DNA of 64,000 bases. Source: Stercorarius parasiticus (taxonomy: Eukaryota > Chordata > Aves > Charadriiformes > Stercorariidae). A program made the position numbers and the translations under genes. Shown piece by piece: positions 12,501 to 24,886 of this stretch. The stretch is from the NCBI GenBank assembly GCA_013396915.1, contig VWZL01002045.1, positions 62,001-126,000 on the forward strand, in the 5' to 3' direction. Below the pieces are notes generated by a model. The model saw nothing but the letters and a program-made list of their open reading frames with translations, made no database searches and was not told the origin of the DNA. The number at the start of each line of letters is the position of its first letter. The stretch's first letter is position 1.

Positions 12501-15500
12501 AAGTCTGAATGGACGATAGTATTTCACAAGATTTGTAGCAGCATTAATCTGGAAGTGATGAATACCACAGCTCTTACACCTAATTCATGTGGTTACTTAC
12601 TGAGCTATTGTAAGGTCTTCCAGAAGATCTTTGTTTTGTTTTTGTTTTTTTTTTATTTGAACTTATGTATGTATTTATATATATGTAACTATGTGCATTT
12701 AGACACACACATACATAAGCGTTTGCATGATTAAAGTAAGAGTGTTTAATGTGTTGGTTGGTAACTCACTCTTGCCATATGCTTAAGCAAAAGGTTCATA
12801 TTCTTTTTTCCATACTGCAGGTTGACTTCATATAAATGTAGGTAATTATATTGTTATGAACTTTACTTAAATGTTTTTCCTTATTCCAGAGGGGGAAAAA
12901 CAAGAAGTAACTAGATTCCCTAGAGATAGGACTAGAATTATGTTATGCTAATCCTTATAGGGGAAGAACAATGTCTGCCAGCCCTGGGGTGATAAGTGCC
13001 TATGTTACCTGGCAAGTATCTAAGGGTACCTATGGGACAATCACAGGGAGCAGCACTGTCAGTTTGAAATAATTTATTATACTCTGTCAGTAACAGTTAT
13101 TATGAAACAATACCAGTTAAATTAAATGTATAATGATCCATGAAAGGATCACATAAAAATATACTCCCATGCACCAACGTAAATATAAAGCCCTCCAAGG
13201 ACCAAGGAATTCCTTGCTGTTAGCTGTTAATGAGTTCCATGAGTGTGAAACACACATTGACTGAGGAAGGAGTGCTTTCTCCATGCGTTAGCATGGGCTC
13301 CACACACACATCAACCATTGGATATGAAGTATCAGGCAGCAAGTACTTGGGAAGCTAAAGAGAATGCCCTAAGTGTCACATAAATGCACTGTGCATATAT
13401 ATAGTGACACAAAACATGGTTCATTGCTTCTCTAGCAGCTGCTAAAAATGCTGCCACAAGAGAGAAAAAGTGATCGAACGACAGAATTATGCCATTTTCT
13501 CTCTTGCCTTTCCCTGCACTGTCCTCAATTGCAAGTCTTTCCCATTCCTCTCCCTTTCAACTACACTAACAGGCTGCTAATGCAAAAGCTCAGCATTTTT
13601 GTTCCCGACCCAAACCTTTCCCATCAACCTTGCACTTATGCTTGTTTGTGCAGCCAAACTGTCCAGACAGCAGCTCCAGCTGCAGCTTCCAAAGGAAACT
13701 GATAAAGCTGTCATAACCTGTCCTGGCGCAGCCAAAGGCTTGGCGGTCTGTGGATGCACAGCCTGCATCCTACAGTTCCCACAGGCTGGGCTGCAGCACA
13801 CACTGCCCTTCTCTCCACCAGAACCATCTCTCATACTAGAGAGTATTTTACCCACAGAAGAAGTCAGGAAAGCCCCTGGCCACACTGGCAAAGACTCAGA
13901 AGAAAAGCTACTTATATCTAATGCAGTTGAAGAAGAAAGGTGTTTGTGGGAGGCCTTTGACCACAAGAATCTTCTCAGAGCCTGTCTTTTCATTGCTGCT
14001 TGACATGTTTCCTCCAACCATCAAGGAAATCCCTTGCACAGAATCGTGACTGTGCCCTGGAGTTCCCAGGACTTGAGATGGCCAGAAGCAGTAGTGCATT
14101 AGGGAATTAATCCATCAATCAGCGTCGGAGATGAAGCTGGAAGCTTTACAGTCTGCTTGGATGTGTGGTCTTATCCTGAGTTAATGCACAAATTTGGAGG
14201 ATGCACTGCCTTTGGTCTCTTTTTTGTAATTCCTAGCAAATAGCTCACGCGCCTGCAGCAATGCACAGGAGGAATATTGGTCACGGAGAATTGCGTGGGT
14301 GGCAGAGGTTGTATAGTCAAGGCAGCCAAGCCTGTGGGGCAGCAATTCACTTTTCCATTTGCATTTAATCTGCTATAGCCACAGACCGGTCCTAAGAGAG
14401 CACTGTGGAAATCAAGAGTACATTTGGCTTGGCCTCAACCAGCATCTCCTTACCAAATGAACTGCTGAGGACCACGATGGCAGCCACACAAAGAAAGCAG
14501 TTCCAGACAGACTTTAAAGGGAAGCTGGGACTGATTCATTAGAAGTATCTAGTCTGCCTTTCATGAGGTTTAAATACTTAGTCTTCAAACAGGTCCTTTA
14601 CCAGTGGTGCTTGGCAGCCTGGTTTCTCTCTCAGCAGAGACAGACACTCCACAGGAAGCAATTAAAGCTCGTGGAGAAAAAAAAAAAAAAAATTAGGGTC
14701 TATCAAGTGAGGTTCAATAAAGGATTTCTTTTCAAAAGCAGAAAGGAAAGTCCTGTATAAACTAGTCAAGAGACCAGACTAATGGATGTAGCTGTAGCTG
14801 TGTAAGCACAATTCTGGTGCCTTCATAGGCACTGCTGTGGTGAGGAAGAGGGGAGCTGGAAGAGTAAGGAGGAATCCAGCGCTGAAACATCAAAGGCTCA
14901 TCTAATCTCAGAGCAAGGTACAGACACCCATCAGTGGGTGCAAGCCATCCTAGCACATAAGGTATTTCACAGTCAACGAGGCCAGCCAGGGCTGGGATGC
15001 CAGGACTGGGATTCCTGGTCTGCTTTGTCCCTGTTCCTCCTGTGACAGGAACGGTTCCTCACTGTCTTCCAACAGCTTCAACTATACCAGTCACCATCTC
15101 CAGGGAGCTAGTGGGCCTGCTGGGCCACACAACCCTTCCTGCATATTTCAGTCTGATGAACCCCCATAGCAACAGTGATCTCCACCTTGTGCCACCTTGC
15201 AGGAGGTGACCTTATCCACCCGTCTGACTTGCTCAAGGTACAGCAGGGGACAGGGGCCTTGCAAAACAGCACAGAGTTGATGGCTACAACACACTTGTTT
15301 GTCCCACTGCATATATGCATGTCTCTGAGTCATGGAACTGGAAGCAAGAGACTGTTGCTACACATGTGGCTGTAATGGCTCATGCCAATAGGCTTGCCCG
15401 CTGCTGAACACCGTAACGCTGAGCACCAGAGGGCCACCTGAACAGACAAACCCACAGGTCATGCCCCACAGCTGCCCTCAAGGTGTACAGACAATGTGGT

Positions 15501-16698
15501 GCCAGAAGCCCGGGGTGAATCTCCTTGACAGTGTGGCCTCCTGGAATTTGGTTCCACTGCAGAGGGCCTTTAATGCCCTTATCCTGAACTTCTGACCTTC
15601 TTTTAGTTAAAAGGAATAAGGATCACTGTGGTGGAATACCATAAAAAGATATAGTATATACATACAATCTTATTTATGTCTACATCTCAATATGGAGATA
15701 CATATGAAGATAAAGGAATAGTCTGCCATCCAATGACATTAGGAGATAGAAAAAGTAGCAGGAGCATTTTTCTGACTTTATCCCACCATACCAACAACGG
15801 TAAAGAAACTGGGAAAGATCCAATACAGCAGTGCAACTGGAAGGCAAATGCACACTTGCCCTAACAAAACAGCTTTGAAAAGCTAATATGTAGAAGACAA
15901 CCCCAGAGCAGCACATGAGAATTTTGGTCAGAAGTTATATTTGTAAAACAAAGTTATGGCACTGTTCTCTTTTCCTGCTTTATAAATTTGGGAATATTTT
16001 TCTAGCATATATTCATTATGCATTGTCAGGACATAAACTATAGCACCAGAATAAAACTAAGAGTAAACAATAAAAATAAAAACCAGACAGACTACAAGAT
16101 GGGCGCAACACTGCCCTAAGAAGCTACCCTAAAAAGAGAATTAAGGAGACATTAGTTGGACTACAGAAAAGGGGAGGAGCGGGAGAGGTCTTAGCCTATT
16201 GTGTAGAATTCAAAACATACTATACAAATAGTTTCAGAGGTGGCTGCATCAAGTTGTGGGTTTGCAGTGACACCATCTGCCAGTTTTTACTGTCCTGTCC
16301 CAGTTTCCCAACTGGAAACGCAGCTGTAGTCAACCTGCACAGGTGGTCTTGGCACTGGAAGTTATTGCTTCTGGTACCTTGGGTCAGAAAAAGTGGAGCA
16401 AGGCTCTTCAAGCAGTTTGCAAAACTTCAAAAACCTTCAATTGTCCCTGCCTTTTGGCAGGTCTCAGTACACACAGAACTTCCTTCTCTGTATGCTCACA
16501 CTTAAACAGGCACAAACTCCCCACTAGCTTGTGCGTAAAACAGTGTTCTCGTGGAAAACAGCCACAAATGCTACTTTCCAAGCGTGCAATACGGGATCAT
16601 TTTCAGTCAATGCTCAAGCTGTGTGATGCTGTTGTATAAGGTAAAAAAAGCACAACCATAAAGAGACATGGAGCTGTAGATTACTAACTAATTCAGCG

Positions 16699-16717
16699 TT
16701 CTATGATTCTATGATTC
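16699..16717 (+). repeat. CR1-tail-like octamer repeat
   Basis: TTCTATGATTCTATGATTC matches the tandem octamer that ends avian CR1 elements. I see no convincing CR1 body immediately upstream, so this is either a very short 3' fragment or chance. Confidence 0.4.
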
Positions 16718-19700
16718 CTGGAAGACAGCACGCTTCTCGGGGCCAACCACAGTATTTTTTCCAACTCTCCTTGGTAGGCTTACTTACCCTTCGACATCAG
16801 CATGCAATTTGTGATTGCTAGGAATAAGACTGGATTTTAGGTTTTAAGAAAGCGAGGTGTTTTGCTGTTATTTCTAGGCAGAAACATCTGAATATTGAAA
16901 TACACAGAGTCCACATACTTCACGCTTTTCCAGAAGGTTCTCTAGGAAAATTAAAATTGTGAAAAAACAAAAATTAATTAATAAAATCTAAGCAATTATA
17001 AGAAAAATAAGTATTCAAACAAACAGAAGATTGAATGCTCTATGTACAAATAACTACTCCAAGTTTCAAAAGCTTGCATTTATAAAACATAGAGGTAATG
17101 CGTTTTTTATATATAGCATTACACTCTATCTTGCTCACTGTCTTTTTGTGACATTTCCATAACCCCTGTCAGCTCTGGCAATCTGTATTCTCATCCAGAA
17201 ATTGCAGTGTATGAAGCACCTCCCCATTTAACCACCTCCAACTCCCCCTCCTGACTCCAGAGCTACATTTGAAAGCATCAGTCTCTGTAGGAAAAGCATT
17301 CAGCATACCCGTCTGCATATTGCTGTCTGCATACCACACCACGCCATGAGTACAGCAATAGATACCAGCTTTTCTGTTCTAATGTGAATAGATCCATAAA
17401 CAAAAATCACTTTCCATATTGTAAACAGTTTGTCCACATTTTTTCGGAAAAACGAAACCTATCAGTGAAACAGTGGTGTTTAGACACTTGATAGATACTA
17501 CTCTGTAACTTTTTCTGAATCTTCTTCTGAATAGAAGAAGAAGAACCTGAATGGGTTAACAGGTGCTTAAAAATCTATCTTTTCAGAGCAGTTGAACATC
17601 ATGCAAGTGTTTTCTGTGGTCTGTGTTGTCATGCAAACTCAGGTTTTCCTGTTGATAATCTCACTTACATTACCTTTCCCACTTTACACTGCCTTTCCAA
17701 TTGCTTTCCAGTACCCTTTGCAACCATAATTATCGTCTCTTACACTTTTTTAGCAGCAAATGCCTTTTACAAGTGATGCTATTATTTCTAAATTGTTGAA
17801 CTCTCACAGTATACAGTCTGTTTTACTACTTGTGATGATCATGTTTCTAGTCCAACCTTGATGTCAACTTATCTACAGCAATACACTGGATCAGAGTCAA
17901 ATCTTGTTTAGAATATCATGAGGGATTTTTTTGTTGTTGTTTTTCCCCTTCGGCATTCAACTTTTTAAGCGGGGAGGTCTGTGACAGACTGAATCTCTGG
18001 TTCTGAGAAAACAAATCCCTGTTCCTAAGTTTCATGTAAATTCATTATGGTTTTATGACTCATGTGGCTTTAGTGGCCTTACTGGTTTATTTATTAGAGT
18101 GCCAAGAGGCAATTCATCTTGTTTACTTAGGTCTCTAGTCACACATTTCTGCCTTTTAAATAACACTCGGTTCTTTTAAAATACCTACATTTTAAAAGGA
18201 CTATTAAATAATGGAATCTTCTATGACATTATATTACTTCAGTTTCATACATCAATCCATTGCGATGTTACGACAGCATCCAATTGTGATGACACAGATC
18301 ACAGCCTTCTCAAATCTTTTTACAATGTACATTGAATATTATGGCATTCTACAGGTACTATCAAAATACACCCCGAGGGACAGATTTTATTGTAGACTCA
18401 CAACCGTAAAGATGATAAAACAGACACACACCTTGTGAAGTCAAGGTTATGATCATTAGACATTCAATTGATAATCTGGAAGCAGCATCAAGCATTATTT
18501 TAATTTATATTTTTTTTTAGCTTCTCAGAAGCAGTATGTCAGATCATCAGTTAAAACTACATAAATATTGCATAACTTGGGAATAGAGCATGGCTGAGCC
18601 CTGTCAGGCAAGCAATCCCATAGAGCATTTTCATTCTCACGTAAAATTTCTCACTCATCTCAGAAACCCTCTTACCTTTCTTTCCAAATGTAGTTGCTCA
18701 TTTTGCATCTCAGGTTTATCTGCCACAAATTACATGTGACCGTGTCGTTATTTTACAGTGTTGAAGTGTCTCAGAAATTCAGATCTATTCTGGCTTCTTC
18801 ATAGAGTTCTAATACATAAAAGGTTGCAAAAACGTGGGAAACCCATTCCTGAACGGTTTAAACTGTAGGTGACTGTAATCTGCCATTATAGTAGCTCTCT
18901 TCCGCTACAAAAAAACCTAGTATGTACATGAATAATAATATTGTTCTAACCAACCCTAAAAATTAACGACGAGCATGAAATAAACAGATTTTTACAGCCT
19001 AACAAGGCCCTTCAAATAGATTTTGTTGGTTGGTTTTATTCCCCCCAAGAACCACATCTTCTTTAGAATCTTATCCCAATGCAGCACACATGCCAAGTAT
19101 TTTCTCAGTATTTCCATAGCGTCAAGGATCACTTTATTTGAAAACAACAAAGTTCCTTTAAAAATAATCAAGAACATCTCAAAATATTTAAAATGCACAA
19201 TACTTTTCAAAAGCGAACCAGTACAGATTCCTAGAGAACTCATTTAGTTATTTGCAGTGAAACACGCTCAAAATATTCCACTTCTAATTTTGTGCAGAAG
19301 CTTCAAAAAGTGTCTTGATTTTACTGAATAAAATGTTTACAGAATACAATAAATACAGAAATAAAACTTGCAACAATTTAAATGCCACACATGGTAGAGC
19401 CCCAAGTAGCTTTTTCAAATGCTCAGTTGAATAGATTTTCTGAGCTGCTTTTTACTCCGAAAAGTTTTTGTGTAGGATGCTGCTGCAAAGGAAACGGAAC
19501 TGATGCAAATTCTTACGGGTCTATCCCAAGACTTCTGTTTTGGAAGAAGGAGATTAATTTATGTAAACAATTTAGTAATAGGCATTCATAAAGTATGGAT
19601 GATCATTATTCTTTTTGTCACACTTTCCAATCAATATGGGTATAAGCACAATTAACTATAGCACTTTAGTACAGAAGACTTTCCTCCTGTAAGCCTTCAT

Positions 19701-22700
19701 CAGATAAACAAATCAGCTAGGTCTTTAATATGGTACAAACCACTAGAAATTAGGATAAATGGATGGAAATTGGAACTTGTGGCAGTCAGGCACCTTGGAA
19801 GAGGCTCACTGTGAGTTACCTACTCTGCATAACAAGGCTACAGGCAGTAGGAAAAACATTCCTTGTTTCTGGCTAGCTGAAATAGCTCCAATAGCAGTTC
19901 TTGCGGACTGCAAATACGGCAAATCTGCTTCTTGGCTGCCCTTGCGCAATCCTCAGGTAAGCATAAAAAGTGACAGGGCAGAACGAGAGAAGCTACCAAA
20001 TCAGTTAAGTTTCACCAAAAAAAATGCAATGGTACTAAATAGCATGATGTTTGCAAAAGATGACATTTTTTCCCTCTTTAATTTTCTTATATACTTCCTT
20101 CCAAATCTATTTCTGCTCCTTATTTATTGCAAGGCATAAACTTTGCTGAAATAAATAGTGGAAAACATGGGGGGAAAGAAAGAAAGAAGTTCACAAGCTC
20201 AAATATATTGGTTTTGGTTGCTGTCATTCATATGAGCCTTAAAATAGGTTCAGTCCATTCCAGAATTCACTGTAGGAGACTAAACTCGCAGGGTTTTTTC
20301 CATCCCAAACTGTATTTCTTGAACACAAAAGCTAAATTGCATATTCATATGTTCAGAAACCCATCACAGACAAATATTGTGTATGCTGCCCATGAAATCC
20401 ACCGAAAGAGTCTTGTAGTTCCAGGAAGTGTTTTGGTCTGATGAATAAATAAATCTGCAATTTCTTTAATCTGTGCACTGGCACTCACTGAATGTGGAAG
20501 CATCTCGAGAAGGCTGCATATATTACAAATGTCAGACTTTCATTTCAACAAAACGCTGCCTACCGTTCTGAAATAACTGAACAAAATGATATATTCAAAC
20601 TCCTCTTTTATGTTGATGAAAACTGCTATGTACTTTTCACCAGCTGACAAAGCAACGTGTCTCAGTCTCTCATTAAGAATATGCCTTAAAGGGCAGGGAG
20701 GGAACACAGGCTAATTATGTGCCAAAGCTTACTTGCTGTCTTTTAGCTGAAGCTTACAGAACACCTACTAGCAGGCATTTTTTGGTTGAATCTTAAAACA
20801 TATGGCCAGTTATTCAGATTTTTTTTTTTTTAAAGGGTGACTTCTGCATTCTCCGACTTTAAAAGCAACAAGAAAACCCCAAAGTGTCAAATTAAGAAAG
20901 CCAAAGAGCTTGCCTGCAGTTATTAACATATTTCTTTGCCTTAAGAGGGTGTCCAAAGGGTGATGATCTCCAGTGACTGACAGGATGTAATGAACACAGC
21001 AGCTCTGGATGTTTGACTAGAGATTTCTCAGGCAGTGGCACTCTCTTCCTTTGCAGAAGAGACTCTTTTTGTGAAGCAGAATTGCTCGGTGAGAATGAGA
21101 CCGTCCTTAGTTCCACAAATTGAAAAATAATCATCATAATGAAGTCTCAGAGCCAGCCCATTCCTTGGCACATTCAATCACCTCTGGGATTACACAACCG
21201 CACTTACTTCTGCAAGTGTGAGAATTTTCTTTTTCCTTCCTTTCTTTCCATAAGTGAAGCCAAAATGAAATGTAACTCCTTTTACCACATGAAGGATTTG
21301 ATCTTTGCCAATTTGAGCGATTTGATCAATTATAAGTTTAGCGCAAATCACATCTGTCACGTGGAAGGACACAATACAGCCACCGAGAAATCAATCATCT
21401 GAAGTAAAAACAATGGGTTAAGCTTATGAACATCCCGCAGTGATGCTCAGTAATTTATCAAAGGTTAAAAAAAGAAAACACACCATGCATCAGCTTATTT
21501 GACTTAAGAAGAATTCTAACCTAAGCACCTCAGTTACTTAAGCATGGTGCAATAAGCAGGCAGGAAGAGAAAAATAGTCCATAGCATGCAAAAAAAGAAC
21601 AGAAAGCGAGGAATCTTGCTTCTAGGTGTTAATATAGCTTGGTATGAGACGCCAGTGCAATAGGTGGGCAGCTGACAAGTAGAACCGAAATCTAGTATTA
21701 CATGTCCACGAAGTGATAGTCACAGTTAGCACAATCAGCAGTGTGATCACAGTTTAAAGAAGTTTAAGGGGGAAAAAAAAGGGAAAGATATCCAAAAGGA
21801 AGAAAAAAAGTGTGGACAAATTTGGTAGTACCCAGTTGCATTGGTATTTTATTTTTGTTGGAAGGCAAATTTACAAGTCCAGAAAGAGTCTTGTTGACAA
21901 CTCATTTAGCACCGTATCTCCAACCTAGTCGCTGGTGTTACTCTCTTCGCACAGGTTTCTCTCAAGTGAAATGCCTGCGGTCACACAATCAGCAGAATCA
22001 CGTCACATTCTCAGTCCAAACCAGCTATCAAGTTTTTGGGGTTTTTTAAGTGTTTTTTTTTTTTTCTTTTTAAGCTTGGGATGTTTTTTTTTTTTTAGAA
22101 AGTTTAGAGAAAGAATTGCTCATGTTTGTAACTGACAGGAGATTACACATACCCCTTACTTGCCAGCCCTGACAGCGTCCATTCCCATGAACTGTCCAAG
22201 CCCCATCTCCACAAATGGCACAGGTTACATGGGTTTTGAGTACTAGCTTGAAGAGAAATTTTGCAATGGAAGCAAATACCACATGGTTTAAGAGCAGTTT
22301 TCTCCTCTCAAAAGCTTCCACTCCATATGCTGCAGCCTGCCCCATTAACACACCTCATTTACAGAGGTTGCTTTCTAGGATTCGGAAAGACTTCAAATAC
22401 ATCCTTTACTCCTTAAATAACCATTAGGGTCACTTAGTAGCTAAGTATAAAAAAAAAAAAGGGTAATTAAAAAAAAAAGAACCCATTAAATCCACAAAGC
22501 ACTGTGGAGAAAATTACTCCCTAATTATTAGTATTAAGTAGCTGCATATAGAACACGATTTTTCTCTGCTAATTACAGATTAGACCAAACTCATTAATAA
22601 AGGTCAAACGCTGGAGTTATTCTACTCTGGCTGAGATCAGGTTCTTGCCAGCATATAAGGTGACTTTGACACATTTCAGCACTAAACCATTCGTTGTGGC

Positions 22701-22784
22701 AGGTCCTGCCCAAGGTTTAAGCACCTCCCCACCCTCCCTTCCTCTGGGCATTTTACTGAATGAACATTGTGTTCTAGGATGCAA

Positions 22785-22804
22785 TTTATTTAAAAACATT
22801 TATT
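22785..22804 (-). promoter_or_regulatory. Tandem poly(A) signals (two AATAAA), probable distal GULP1 3' end
   Basis: On the minus strand two AATAAA hexamers lie 14 bases apart. A G-rich tract reading GGGAGGGTGGGGAGG follows downstream. G-rich auxiliary elements are a known feature of vertebrate poly(A) sites, so this is the best candidate for the end of the transcript. Confidence 0.4.
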
Positions 22805-23709
22805 TTAGGCAAAATTAAACAGACATTTGAGATTACATAGAAATACAGTTTCCAATTGGATCACATAATCTTCTCATTAAAAATGCACTGTTGTGTTAAG
22901 TAATTTTTGTATGGATTGAGCAGGTATGTAATATTTAACCATGCCATTTGCAGTCAACTATCATAAAAATCAGTAACGAAAAAGGTTTCTTAAAATGTGC
23001 AAATATTATCTTAAGTGTTACCATTGATAATAAATGACCACTAAATAGATGCTTATTACGTAAAGCTTTTTAAAGTACAATAAAAATACAAATTCTATTT
23101 GTTAAAAAAGGCCATTGCTATGGCTACTAAACATCCTCATTATACAAATTCCAAAATACTATATGACAAACAAAATTATAAAGACTTTTCTTTATGAAAC
23201 ATAGACTATTCTATTTGTTAGTGATTTTATATATTTTTAATATATATATTTATTTATTTATATATAATACTCTATATGAATGTTGAACACAGAATAAGAG
23301 AGAGGAAGACTAATGTAATGTAGAACGTTAAGGCCCCCATTCAGCAAGGTACCTGAGCATACGTCAAACTCAGCACAGGAATAATCCCATTCATTTCAGT
23401 GGACTTCAAAGGTACGTGCAGAAGTACTTTGTTGAAAAAGGCAGAAGATATACATGTGATCATGAATTTGCAAAATGCATTTTTAGTGTAAACTGTAACC
23501 GTTGAGGATAAAACCGTATCACAAAAAACCTCTCATGAAAAAGGAAAGAACATACATTAAAAAAAAAAAATCTGAAGTTTTTTCCCCACAGCTGTATGTT
23601 TTGAGGAGAAATATTAGAGTTTTTAAAGGTTTTTAAATTGAACTGATGTGGAGTTTGGGCATCAAAACACTAATGATAATAATTTTCTGAGATAGGTTTA
23701 AGATGGTAT

Positions 23710-23715
23710 TTTATT
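23710..23715 (-). promoter_or_regulatory. Possible proximal poly(A) signal AATAAA
   Basis: The first canonical hexamer after the GULP1 stop, about 1.1 kb into the 3'UTR. The downstream sequence is only weakly GT-rich, so use is uncertain. Confidence 0.25.
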
Positions 23716-24814
23716 GCTTATGCTAAAGATTAATGAAGAGTATGCATAGACAGGTCAGCGTTCAATTCACTAGCAGCTGAAAATTTTGGTGTGCAGTTAT
23801 TTCTGTAGCATTAACAACCAGTGGGTATGAAGGACTTACTAACTTATATTGAACTCTTGGAGCAAGCTTCAAAATTATAGTAAGACATATAACATTAGAA
23901 CAGACCGAAAAAAATACTCAACGGAGCCTGACTGTAAACACTCAGGTGTTGAAAGTAACAGAACTGAGCACAGTAAACAGAGTGCATGCTTATACACAAA
24001 ATTACATAAATTCCGAAGTATGCGTAAAACCATAATCTTCTTTTTAAGTTATGGTTATCATGTAATGAATTCCAAATTACATACTTTACAGTTCAGCTAT
24101 AAAATACCAGAACAAGGGGCAGCTACTTTGTCCATTCTGCAATTTAGCAGTTCTTCTATGCTCATTAAACACTAATTAGCATACTAACAACTTGTTAGTT
24201 TCAAAAACATGAATTAAGGCCCTAAAGATCTTCTGTATTTTATAAACTAATAACAACATATATACAGCATAGTAACCATACACAGTAATGGAAATCAATT
24301 ACATGGCATCCAGATTTATCTTTTAAGTATACATTAATGGTTAGTATTTTCTGCTTTTTCACTGCAATTTGAACTTTTTGCACTAGATATTAATCACTTT
24401 ACTGCTTGAATATTAAATAATGGCTTAAAAGCATAAGTTCAAAATGCTGCCAGGTGAAGTATTACGTAAAAATCATGCTTGCACGTCTGCAAACAGAGAG
24501 GTAATGTGTGAGCTTTCTGAAGAACTTCTCCAGGCTAATAGTCATGAAGCATCGTAAACTTGGGCCAAAATGTGACAGAAAAAAACACAACAGCGTAACT
24601 TAATTCATATTTCATGAGCAAATACAACTTTTTACATTTGTACAGGGAAATACTGGAACTCAGTTGGATTTTTACAGAAGCAAACCTTACAAGAGTTTAC
24701 ATGTTGAAAAAAAGCAATTTTTGGCACATGGATAATATCTGTGAATACGTGTTCAGAATTAAAAAAAAAACAAACCCAACACTGCGGAGGAATTTCACAT
24801 TTAATTTCTTGTCA

Positions 24815-24886
24815 TCAGCACCTGCTGTCTAGTGGGTCAAGACAAAATACTGTGCCTTCAAGAGTTAATCCCATTTTGAACCCCTC
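24815..24886 (-). CDS. GULP1: GULP1 last coding exon ([23 protein letters not shown], stop)
   Basis: Twenty-three codons and a TGA stop follow a TTCATTGCAG acceptor. The reading [15 protein letters not shown] then LDPLDSRC is the invariant C-terminus of vertebrate GULP1. With the six upstream exons this gives 250 residues. Added to the roughly 54 missing N-terminal residues, that equals the human length of about 304, so no constitutive coding exon is missing from within the window. Confidence 0.97.
   Translation of the reverse strand, partial: EGFKMGLTLEGTVFCLDPLDSRC

Larger units (their letters stand above)
1..22721. other. Intergenic DNA downstream of GULP1, no supported gene
   Basis: No frame here has family-level similarity I recognise, and none is supported by splice-site structure. 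The longest open frames (7819-8244 on +, 13577-14017 on -) lie in less AT-rich patches and are about what chance gives. Contents seen: the hairpin at 372-420, a CT-rich tract at 7290-7348, the dispersed repeat pair, a microsatellite, a moderately GC-richer stretch at about 13.4-15.6 kb and a CR1-tail-like scrap at 16699. Unidentified conserved non-coding elements may be present. Confidence 0.7.
22785..24814 (-). other. GULP1: Probable GULP1 3'UTR
   Basis: About 2 kb of AT-rich sequence follows the stop codon on the gene strand, with many ATTTA-type pentamers and no recognisable transposon. The first canonical AATAAA after the stop is at 23710-23715. A pair of AATAAA hexamers at 22799-22804 and 22785-22790 is followed within about 40-60 bases by a G-rich stretch (22722-22745 on the + strand complement). 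This favours the distal pair as the main end. There is an AT-simple tract at about 23226-23270. The limits are inferred from signals only. Confidence 0.4.

Noticed and set aside
21139..21402. 87-codon plus-strand frame that looked like a possible exon
   Set aside because: No recognisable protein similarity and no convincing acceptor/donor pair. Could be conserved non-coding DNA, which cannot be judged from one sequence.
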